DNA of 64,000 bases from Deinococcus taeanensis (GTDB lineage Bacteria > Deinococcota > Deinococci > Deinococcales > Deinococcaceae), in the NCBI RefSeq assembly GCF_020229735.1, contig NZ_CP083455.1, positions 1,391,001 to 1,455,000 of the forward strand, given 5' to 3'. The notes under the pieces are model-generated. The model searched no databases. It was not told the DNA's origin and worked only from the letters and a program-made list of their open reading frames with translations. Shown here piece after piece: positions 54,285 through 64,000 of the stretch. Numbering within the stretch: position 1 is the stretch's first letter; the number at the start of each line of letters is the position of its first letter. A program made the position numbers and the translations under genes.

Positions 54285-56501
54285 TCAGGCGGGGCTGAGG
54301 TTGGCAAACTTCACGAGCAGTTTCTTCGTGCCGGTGCCGGGGAAGTGCACGGTGACCTCCTGGCGGTCGCCCACGCCGGCCACGGCCAGCACCTGCCCCT
54401 CCCCGAATTTGGGGTGACGGACCTTTTCGCCGCCGCGGTAGGCCATGCTGCCAGTCATGGGGCTGGTGTTCTTCACCGCGGAGGGCAGGGGGACCGTGGG
54501 GCGGTAGTTCTTCCAGGTTTTGGCGCGGTACTCGATAACCTGTCCGTACGGGTCGATGGTGTCGAAGTGCCCTTCGATCTCTTCCAGGAAACGGCTGTCC
54601 TCGGCGGCGTTCGTCTTGCCGAACTGCATGCGGTTCTGCGCGGCTGTCAGGAACAGGCGCTCCATGGCGCGGGTGATGCCGACGTAGAACAGCCGGCGTT
54701 CCTCTTCGATGCCGCCCGCCTCGACCAGGGCGCCCTTGCTGGGCAGCAGGCCCTCCTCGGCACCCACAATGAACACCACGGGGAATTCGAGGCCCTTGGC
54801 GTTGTGCATGGTCATGAGGGTCACGGCGTCCTCGGGGGTGCCCTTGTTCTCCGTTCTGGTGCGCATGTCGTCCACGCTGGAGAGCAGCGCGGCGTCGTCG
54901 AGGAAGTCAGCGATGGTGCCCTCGTGCTCCTGGGACCATTCCTGCGCGGCGTTGATGAGTTCGTCGAGGTTCTCCATGCGCACCTGGCCTTCCTGTCCTT
55001 CCTGGCGCAGCAGGTCAAGGTAGCCGCTGGTTTCGATGACGAACCTCAGGAACTGGGCGGGTTCGTAGTTGTCGGCGGCGTCACTCATGGCTTCGATCAG
55101 GCGGGCGAACTCCACGGGTTTCTGTGCGCCGCGGTCCAGGATGCGCTGCTCCTCGGCGTTCGCACAGGCGGTCAGGAGGCTCGTGCCGTGCAGGCGAGCC
55201 CAGTCCAGAAGTTTCTCCAGGGCGGTGTCACCGATGCCGCGTTTGGGCCGGCCGATGATGCGGCGCAGGGCCACGTCGTCACTGGGGTTGATGGCGAGCC
55301 GGGCGTACGCGAGGATGTCCTTGATTTCACGCCGGTCGTAGAAGCCGACGCCGCCGACGATCTTCGCGGGGATCTGAACGCGCCGCAGGCTTTCTTCGAT
55401 GACGCGGGACTGCGCGTTGGTGCGGTACAGGATGGCCATCTCACTGAAGCGCCGGCCCTCCAGGGAGTGCAGGCGCGTGAGCCACTCGGCCACGAAGTCC
55501 CCTTCGGCGCGGTGGTCGGTGGCGCGGTGGAACACGACGGGGTGACCGTCCTCCTTGACGGGTTTCAGTGTCTTGTCGAGGCGTTCGGCGTTGTTCTCGA
55601 TGAGTTTGTTGGCGATGGTCAGGACCCGCGCGCTGGAGCGGTAGTTGTGCTCCAGCAGGTACACCCTGGCGTCCGCGTAGTCCTTCTGGAAATCCAGGAT
55701 GTTCTGGATGTCCGCGCCGCGGAATTTGTAGATGCTCTGGTCGGGGTCACCCACGACGAGCAGGTTGCGGTCACGGCTGGCAAGCAGCCGCGTCAGTTCG
55801 TACTGGGCCTTGTTGGTGTCCTGGTACTCGTCCACGTGAATGAATCTGGCGCGGTTCTGGACGGCGTTCAGCACGGCAGGAACCTCGTGAAACAGCCGGA
55901 CGGTTTCCGTGATCAGGTCCCCGAAGTCAATGGCGTTCTGGCCTTTCTTGCGGGTCTCGTAGCGGCGGTACGCTTCGGCAGCCGCTTCGCGCGGCACGCC
56001 GCTGATGAACGGCTCGCCGCTGCGGGCCAGGTCGGCGGGGGTCAGCAGGTTGCTCTTGGCCCGGTCAAGGATGGACCGGATCACGCGGGGGTTGGTGTCC
56101 GGGCCGATGCCGGGCACGCTGCCCATGACCTCCTTGAGGATGTCCAGCTGGTCGTCGTCGTCGTAGATGACAAAGCCGCGTTTCAGGCCGATGTGCTCGC
56201 CGTAGGCGCGCAGAATGCGGACGCCGGCGGAATGGAAGGTGCTCATCCAGAGTTTGTCGGCGCCGGGCACGAGGTGACTGGCGCGCTCGCGCATCTCGGC
56301 GGCGGCCTTGTTCGTGAAGGTCACCGCCAGGATCTCGCCGGGGTTCACGCCGTAGTGGCCGATCAGGTGGGCGATGCGGTAGATCAGGGTGCGGGTCTTG
56401 CCGCTGCCGGCGCCGGCGATCACCAGGGCCGGGCCGGTGAAGTGGTCGGCAGCCTGGGCCTGGGTGGGGTTCAGTTGTTGAAGCAGGTCGGGCGCGGTCA
56501 C
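54285..56501 (-). CDS. uvrD: UvrD/PcrA-type superfamily I DNA helicase
   Basis: 738 residues, near the size of Deinococcus UvrD. SF1A motifs are all visible: Walker A AGAGSGKT (29-36), motif Ia AVTFTNKAA, Walker B VDEYQDTN, motif III VGDPDQSIYKFRGA, motif IV NYRSS, motif V LMTMHNAKGLEF and motif VI VGITRAMERL. The C-terminal tail (YRGGEKVRHPKFGEGQVL) is the PcrA/UvrD Tudor-like segment that binds RNA polymerase. It unwinds DNA in nucleotide-excision and mismatch repair. The GTG start at 56501 is leaderless (TACACT plus six bases), and a candidate damage-response motif lies upstream. Confidence 0.97.
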   Translation of the reverse strand: MTAPDLLQQLNPTQAQAADHFTGPALVIAGAGSGKTRTLIYRIAHLIGHYGVNPGEILAVTFTNKAAAEMRERASHLVPGADKLWMSTFHSAGVRILRAYGEHIGLKRGFVIYDDDDQLDILKEVMGSVPGIGPDTNPRVIRSILDRAKSNLLTPADLARSGEPFISGVPREAAAEAYRRYETRKKGQNAIDFGDLITETVRLFHEVPAVLNAVQNRARFIHVDEYQDTNKAQYELTRLLASRDRNLLVVGDPDQSIYKFRGADIQNILDFQKDYADARVYLLEHNYRSSARVLTIANKLIENNAERLDKTLKPVKEDGHPVVFHRATDHRAEGDFVAEWLTRLHSLEGRRFSEMAILYRTNAQSRVIEESLRRVQIPAKIVGGVGFYDRREIKDILAYARLAINPSDDVALRRIIGRPKRGIGDTALEKLLDWARLHGTSLLTACANAEEQRILDRGAQKPVEFARLIEAMSDAADNYEPAQFLRFVIETSGYLDLLRQEGQEGQVRMENLDELINAAQEWSQEHEGTIADFLDDAALLSSVDDMRTRTENKGTPEDAVTLMTMHNAKGLEFPVVFIVGAEEGLLPSKGALVEAGGIEEERRLFYVGITRAMERLFLTAAQNRMQFGKTNAAEDSRFLEEIEGHFDTIDPYGQVIEYRAKTWKNYRPTVPLPSAVKNTSPMTGSMAYRGGEKVRHPKFGEGQVLAVAGVGDRQEVTVHFPGTGTKKLLVKFANLSPA

Positions 56502-56507
56502 TTTGGA

Positions 56508-56513
56508 AGTGTA
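56508..56513 (-). promoter_or_regulatory. leaderless promoter of uvrD
   Basis: TACACT on the minus strand, 6 bases before GTG 56501. Confidence 0.7.
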
Positions 56514-56523
56514 TCAGGGCCGG

Positions 56524-56540
56524 TTCTGTTTCGGACGTAA
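56524..56540. promoter_or_regulatory. candidate radiation/desiccation response motif (RDRM) at uvrD
   Basis: The 17-mer TTCTGTTTCGGACGTAA fits the consensus TTAYGTNATTGACRTAA at 12 of 16 specified positions; one mismatch is in the left half-site and three are in the centre, while the right half-site ACGTAA is perfect. It covers the -35 region of the uvrD promoter, the position where the DdrO repressor acts in Deinococcus. Confidence 0.5.
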
Positions 56541-56599
56541 CGGGCAGGGTGCGACGTTGTCCCTGCACGGGGCACGCCTTTCGCCGGGACTAACCCTGG

Positions 56600-56605
56600 T
56601 ACGCT
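56600..56605 (+). promoter_or_regulatory. leaderless -10 of the CDF transporter gene
   Basis: TACGCT followed by 6 bases and GTG 56612. Confidence 0.55.
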
Positions 56606-56611
56606 CCTGCG

Positions 56612-57541
56612 GTGACGGTGCCTTCCGCCTCCCAGCAGACCTCCTCCCGCGCTTCCCGCCTGGCGCTGGGCAGTATTCTCGTGGCCCTGGTCGTGCTGGG
56701 CCTGAAATTCCTGGCCTACCTGCTGACCGGAAGCGTCGCACTGTACTCCGACGCGCTGGAAAGCATCATCAACGTGGCCGCGGCCGTCGCCGCCTTCGTT
56801 GCGCTGCGCGTCGCGGCGCGCCCGGCCGACGCGAACCACCCGTACGGGCACACGAAAGCCGAATACTTCAGCGCGGTGGCCGAAGGGGTCCTGATCGTGC
56901 TGGCCGCCGCCGCCATTGTCCGCGAAGCGCTGCCGGTGCTGCTCAACCCGCAGCTGCTGCAGGGCCGGTCCGGGACCGGACTGTCCGGTCTGGCAGTGAA
57001 CCTGGGCGCCAGCGCCCTGAACGCGGTGTGGGCCACCATCCTGACCCGGCAGGGACGGCTTCTGCGGTCCCCGGCGCTGCTCGCTGACGGGCGGCACGTG
57101 ATGAGTGACGTGGTGACCAGCATCGGCGTGCTGGTGGGCGTCCTGGCGGCGCGGCTCTCGGGGCTGGGGTGGCTTGATCCGCTGCTGGCCGTGGTGGTCG
57201 CGGTGAACATTCTCTGGAGCGGGTGGCTGCTGGTGCGCGACAGCATCGGCGGCCTGATGGATGCCGCCGTTGACCGCGAGACGGAAGCCCGCATCCGGCA
57301 GGCGATGAGCGAGCACGGCGAGGGCGCGCTGGAAATGCACGACCTGCGGACCCGGCACGCGGGCAGCGTGACCTTCATCGAGTTTCACATGGTCGTGCCC
57401 GGCAGCATGACAGTCGCCGAGGCGCACGCCATCTGCGACCGTCTGGAGGACGCCATCCGCGCACAGTCACCGCAGTCCTCGATCAATATTCACGTGGAGC
57501 CGCAGGAGAAAGCCAAGCATCACGGCGTGCTGGTGCTGTAG
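56612..57541 (+). CDS. cation diffusion facilitator transporter
   Basis: 309 residues, six membrane segments with a cytoplasmic C-terminal domain. TM2 has SVALYSDALESIINV and TM5 has HVMSD (HxxxD); both carry metal ligands of the transport site. The loop NHPYGHTKAEYF is typical of CDF exporters of zinc, iron or manganese. The C-terminal dimerisation domain has conserved His (MHDLRTRHAG, FIEFHMVV, INIHVEP). Metal specificity cannot be read from sequence. Divergent from uvrD across a 110-base spacer. Confidence 0.93.
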   Translation: MTVPSASQQTSSRASRLALGSILVALVVLGLKFLAYLLTGSVALYSDALESIINVAAAVAAFVALRVAARPADANHPYGHTKAEYFSAVAEGVLIVLAAAAIVREALPVLLNPQLLQGRSGTGLSGLAVNLGASALNAVWATILTRQGRLLRSPALLADGRHVMSDVVTSIGVLVGVLAARLSGLGWLDPLLAVVVAVNILWSGWLLVRDSIGGLMDAAVDRETEARIRQAMSEHGEGALEMHDLRTRHAGSVTFIEFHMVVPGSMTVAEAHAICDRLEDAIRAQSPQSSINIHVEPQEKAKHHGVLVL

Positions 57542-57601
57542 ACCGCGCTGGACCGGCCGGGGCCTAAAGTTCTGCTCCGTCCCGCGCGAACGGCCTGTCT
57601 T

Positions 57602-57607
57602 TATACT
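57602..57607 (+). promoter_or_regulatory. -10 of the formate dehydrogenase operon
   Basis: TATACT, 24 bases before ATG 57632, with GGGAGG between. The -35 is weak. Confidence 0.5.
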
Positions 57608-57631
57608 GGCCTGAGTTCCAAGGGAGGATGC

Positions 57632-60694
<3,063 letters not shown>

Positions 60695-60730
60695 CCCTGG
60701 CGTGAGCCCGGCCCTTCCCCAGGAGAATCC

Positions 60731-61234
60731 ATGGCGAAAGCACTTGATTTCACCCCCCCCGAGCCCACCCCGCAGGAACGCCTGCACGCCCACCTGGACG
60801 ACGCTGCCCCCGCCCTGGACGACGCCCTGCGCCTCCTGACCGACCTGCATGAACACGGCGTGCTGGACGTCCTGAGCAAAGCCGTCCGCGGCGGTGAGGG
60901 GCTCGTCACGGCCCTGCTGCACGTGACGGGCGGGCCGAGCGGCACGACCCTCCTGCGCAACGTGACGGAGCTCAGCAAGACGCTCTCCAGCCTGGACCCG
61001 CGCGAGGTCAGTGTCCTGGGCCACGCCGTCACCGTGGGGGTCAGCGAGAGCGCGCGGCATGTTGCCTCCGGCCGGGGCGCGGGCCTGGGTGAACTGCTGA
61101 CCCTTCTGAAAGACCGTGACGTGCAGGTGGCGCTGGGCGCGATCCTGGCCCTGCTCCGCGGCATGGGCCGCACGCTGCGCGAAGCGAACGGCGACCTTCC
61201 TCAGCAGCCGAACCAGGCGGAAGTGGGCCGCTGA
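60731..61234 (+). CDS. DUF1641 protein, ForE/YjgD-like partner of formate dehydrogenase
   Basis: 167 residues, 36 bases after the catalytic subunit with AGGAG upstream. It matches the DUF1641 family, which accompanies YjgC/YrhE-type dehydrogenases (ForE in the ForCE complex); key segments are LLTDLHEHGVLDVLSKAVRGG, VSVLGHAVTVG and ALGAILALLRGMGR. It is probably a small partner that links the enzyme to the membrane or to quinone. An eight-C tract near codon 10 is in frame and intact. Confidence 0.88.
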   Translation: MAKALDFTPPEPTPQERLHAHLDDAAPALDDALRLLTDLHEHGVLDVLSKAVRGGEGLVTALLHVTGGPSGTTLLRNVTELSKTLSSLDPREVSVLGHAVTVGVSESARHVASGRGAGLGELLTLLKDRDVQVALGAILALLRGMGRTLREANGDLPQQPNQAEVGR

Positions 61235-61728
61235 ACGGCCCCACGTCACCCCAGCCACCTGCGCCTGCCTGCCAACCGCCGGAACCCCATCCGCAGACGC
61301 CCGGTCGCGGGCATCCTGATGCGTCCGCCCGGCCAGGACCGGCACCGGCTGCCCGGCCGACTGCTCCTCAAAGGCCCGTTCCCCGCTGAGTTCGACCAGC
61401 GCCCAGAGGACGAACACCCAAACGTGTGGCACCGGCCGACCTGGGGATACGTCCGGCTCGCGGTCAATAGGCTGGCCGTGTCGTTCGGCGGTGTGGCGTG
61501 TGCCGGTCGGGCAGCAGCGCTACGGCGTCCTCCCCTGCACGTGTGCCTCCGCCTGGACGGCGGGCGCCGGACCACCGTAATTGACCTGCCTGCGCGGCCC
61601 CCTGGCCCCGGAGAGGCCCTGGCTGGCAGGCACGTGGGCAGACCAGCGGCACCGCAGTGCCTCTCCCCTGCCTGACGGGGACGGTGGGCATTGCTGGGGC
61701 GCCGCCCAGGCGCAGGGGTTCCGGACGC
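61235..61728. other. 494-base region without an assigned gene
   Basis: Between the DUF1641 gene and uvrA2, which are convergent. A rightward frame of 118 codons (61319-61675) has coding-like third positions in its first half but no homologous features, no ribosome binding site and no promoter, and its second half decays. It may be a gene remnant. No T-run terminator is obvious. Confidence 0.35.
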
Positions 61729-64000
61729 TCAGGTGGGCACGGCCAGCCGGTCCAGGTGCGCGCGCAGGTACGGGGCGGTGCGGCTGGCCTGCGACCGGGC
61801 CACCTGATCAGGTGGCCCGGCCACGACAATCTGTCCGCCTTCGTCACCGGCGCCCGGCCCCAGGTCCAGCACCCAGTCGCTCGCGGCGACGACGCCCAGG
61901 TCGTGCTCGACGACGATGACGGTGTGGCCTTCATCCACGAGGCGGTGCAGCTGGGCGTTCAGGCGGTCCACGTCGCTGGGGTGCAGGCCGGTGGTGGGCT
62001 CATCAAGCAGGTACAGCGTGTGGCCGCGCGTGGCCTTCTGAAGTTCGCCGGCGAGTTTCACGCGTTGAGCTTCACCGCCGGAGAGTTCCGTGGCCGGCTG
62101 ACCCAGGCGCAGGTAGCCCAGGCCCACCTCCTGCAGGGTGTTCAGGGCGCGGTGAACGGGAGGCTCGTCGCGGAAGATCACGGCGGCCTCATCGACGCGC
62201 AGGGCGAGCACCTGGGCAATGTTCAGGCCAGCCCACGTGACCTCCAGGGTCTTGTCGTTGTAGCGGGCGCCGTGACAGACGGGACAGGGCGCGTACACGG
62301 ACGGCAGGAACAGAAGTTCAACCATGACGAATCCTTCGCCCTGGCAGTGTTCGCAGCGGCCGCCCCTGACATTGAAGGAGAATCGCCCGGCGCTGTACCG
62401 GCGCTGGCGGGCGAGGGGGGCCTGGGCGAACAGGCGGCGGACGTGGTCGAACAGGCCGGTGTACGTGGCGAGGTTGGAGCGGGGCGTGCGCCCGATGGGC
62501 GTCTGGGTGACCTGCACCAGCCGGCGCACCTGGGAAACGTCCCCGCTCAGGGTGCCGCCTGTGGGAACCGGAGCATCATCCGGCGGGAGGGTCGGGTCCG
62601 GGTCGGGTTCGGGCGCGGGGGTCTGGCCCAGGTGGGTGCCCAGGAGGTCCGGCAGGGCCTGCGTGATCAGGCTGCTCTTGCCGCTGCCGCTCACGCCCGT
62701 GACGCTGGTCAGGGTGCCGAGCGGTAGTTCGGCGCTCAGGTGGCGGAGGTTGTTGCGCGTGACGCCCTCCAGGCGCAGCCACCCGCGTGGGGTCCGGCGC
62801 GTTTCAGGCAGCGGGGAGGGTGAGGCGAACAGGTACCGGGCCGTCTGGGAGTCCGGTACGGCCTGCAGGCCTTCGGGCGGACCACTGTACAGCACCTGCC
62901 CGCCCGCGTCTCCGGCGGCCGGGCCGACGTCCACGATCCAGTCTGCGCGGCGGATCACCTCCAGTTCGTGTTCCACCACGAACACGGAGTTCCCTCCGGC
63001 TTTCAGGTCCCGCAGGGCGTCCAGCAGGGCTTCCGTGTCCGCCGGGTGCAGGCCGGCGGAAGGTTCGTCGAGCACGTACACCACCCCGAACAGGTTCGAG
63101 TACAGCTGCGTGGCGAGCCGCAGGCGCTGAAGCTCCCCCGGGGACAGGGTGGGGGTGCTGCGCTCCAGCGTCAGGTACCCCAGGCCCAGGCGGGTCAGGA
63201 CCTCCACCCGGGCGCACAGGTCCCCGGCGAGCCGGGTGAGGGCCAGCGCTTCCTCCTCGGGGCGCGCCCGTCCGGCGCGGTCGGTCCGGCCCGAGGCGGC
63301 CGGAGCGAGCAGTTCGGCCACTCGGGTAAGAGGCTGCCGGGAGAAGTCTGCGATGTCCAGTCCGGCGAAAGTCACGGCCAGCGCCTGGCGCGTGAGGCGT
63401 TTGCCGTGGCAGACGGGACACTCGCGGATCACCATGAACGACGCGGCGCGTTTTTTCATGGTGTCGCTGGGGCTGTTCGTGAAGGTGTGCAGCACGTGCC
63501 GGCGTGCAGACGTGAAGGTGCCCAGGTAGCTGGGTTCCGCCTTGCGTTTCAGGGCTCGCCGGGTTTCCTCGGGCGTCAGGCCCGGGTACACGGGCACCTG
63601 GGGCTGTTCGTCGGTGAACAGGATCCAGTCGCGGGCCTGGCGGGGCAGGTCCTGCCAGGGGGTGTCCACGTCGTAGCCGAGCGTGACGAGAATGTCGCGC
63701 TGGTTCTGCCCGGCCCACGCGGTGGGCCACGCGGCCACGGCCCGCTCGCGGATCGTGAGGGTCGGGTCGGGCACCATGCTGTCCTCGGTGACGTCGAATA
63801 CGCGGCCCAGCCCGTGGCATTCCGGGCAGGCGCCCTGAGGGGTGTTCGGCGAGAACCCTTCGGCGTACACGATGCCCTGGCCGGGCGGGTAGTCGCCGGC
63901 GCGGGAGTACAGCAGGCGCAGCACGTTGTTCAGTGTGGTCAGGCTGCCGACCGTGGAGCGCGCGGTGGGCACGCCCCGCTGCTGCTGAAGGGCCACGGCG
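61729..64000 (-). CDS. uvrA2: UvrA2 (class II UvrA) ABC ATPase, 5' part beyond the window
   Basis: About 755 residues are visible; the N-terminal part lies beyond the right edge. The protein has a UvrA fold: Zn finger CPECHG, the signature LSPGELQRLRLATQ, Walker B YVLDEPSAGLH, Walker A GVSGSGKSSLI of the second NBD, a second Zn finger (CEHCQGEGF, CPVCHG), signature LSGGEAQRVKLAGEL and Walker B LLDEPTTGLHPSD. The QTPIGRTPRSN segment is typical of UvrA. Class II members lack the UvrB-binding domain and contribute to DNA-damage tolerance or antibiotic-adduct handling. The first signature has LSPGE in place of LSGGE. Confidence 0.9.
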   Translation of the reverse strand, partial: AVALQQQRGVPTARSTVGSLTTLNNVLRLLYSRAGDYPPGQGIVYAEGFSPNTPQGACPECHGLGRVFDVTEDSMVPDPTLTIRERAVAAWPTAWAGQNQRDILVTLGYDVDTPWQDLPRQARDWILFTDEQPQVPVYPGLTPEETRRALKRKAEPSYLGTFTSARRHVLHTFTNSPSDTMKKRAASFMVIRECPVCHGKRLTRQALAVTFAGLDIADFSRQPLTRVAELLAPAASGRTDRAGRARPEEEALALTRLAGDLCARVEVLTRLGLGYLTLERSTPTLSPGELQRLRLATQLYSNLFGVVYVLDEPSAGLHPADTEALLDALRDLKAGGNSVFVVEHELEVIRRADWIVDVGPAAGDAGGQVLYSGPPEGLQAVPDSQTARYLFASPSPLPETRRTPRGWLRLEGVTRNNLRHLSAELPLGTLTSVTGVSGSGKSSLITQALPDLLGTHLGQTPAPEPDPDPTLPPDDAPVPTGGTLSGDVSQVRRLVQVTQTPIGRTPRSNLATYTGLFDHVRRLFAQAPLARQRRYSAGRFSFNVRGGRCEHCQGEGFVMVELLFLPSVYAPCPVCHGARYNDKTLEVTWAGLNIAQVLALRVDEAAVIFRDEPPVHRALNTLQEVGLGYLRLGQPATELSGGEAQRVKLAGELQKATRGHTLYLLDEPTTGLHPSDVDRLNAQLHRLVDEGHTVIVVEHDLGVVAASDWVLDLGPGAGDEGGQIVVAGPPDQVARSQASRTAPYLRAHLDRLAVPT

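Noticed and set aside
60760..60770. Third homopolymer frameshift in the DUF1641 gene (C8 tract)
   Set aside because: The tract is in frame and the downstream protein is intact and of normal length.

Overview
The window is a high-GC bacterial chromosome segment that most resembles Deinococcus. The evidence is a class II UvrA paralogue (UvrA2), a CrtL-type lycopene cyclase, a UvrD helicase with a candidate radiation/desiccation response motif upstream, and at least a dozen leaderless promoters in which a TANNNT -10 box lies 6-7 bases before the start codon. The assignment rests on protein family content and promoter style, because no rRNA or tRNA gene is present. I see no insertion sequence, prophage, CRISPR array or origin.

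Layout. 1-6.7 kb: histidine utilisation operon hutUGIH (leftward, translationally coupled), divergent from a small ORF and an IclR-type regulator, with a perfect-arm palindrome at the hutU promoter. 6.7-14.3 kb: a TPR-GGDEF-EAL cyclic-di-GMP protein, the beta subunit of serine dehydratase, lycopene cyclase, and several lipoproteins and hydrolases. 14.4-19.9 kb: a CitA/CitB-like two-component system divergent from a tripartite tricarboxylate transporter, tctCBA, with a candidate operator between them. 20.0-24.7 kb: a SAM-I riboswitch followed by metH and a MetF-like reductase. 25-32.6 kb: a DUF4139 exported protein and a complete oligopeptide ABC transporter in two transcription units (binding protein-B-C and D-F).

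32.8-45.5 kb: secG, a DUF2227 membrane protein, a subtilase lipoprotein, an AcuI-type reductase, a structured leader RNA with an internal terminator ahead of a CorC/HlyC transporter coupled to cdd, isocitrate lyase with a palindromic operator candidate, a HAD hydrolase broken by a homopolymer frameshift, an nrnA gene divergent from an unknown gene, a beta-lactamase-fold lipoprotein, and DegV. 45.6-54.3 kb: a membrane Fe-S oxidoreductase of the ETF:menaquinone type with an eight-copy tryptophan-motif tail, then a co-directional cluster of MoxR ATPase, VWA/HExxH protein, NudC and a leucine-rich-repeat-variant protein, then a Nudix gene whose N-terminus is interrupted at a G8 tract. 54.3-64 kb: uvrD, divergent from a CDF cation exporter, then a ForCE-like formate dehydrogenase catalytic subunit with its DUF1641 partner, and the 3' part of uvrA2 running off the right edge.

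How the parts fit: carbon and nitrogen catabolism (hut, tct, aceA, peptide import, formate oxidation, ETF-linked oxidation) is interleaved with one-carbon/methionine metabolism and DNA repair or nucleotide sanitation (uvrD, uvrA2, nrnA, nudC, Nudix). The least explained pieces are the EtfD-like tail, the MoxR-VWA-NudC-LRV cluster, the leader RNA before the CorC-like gene, and the two homopolymer frameshifts.
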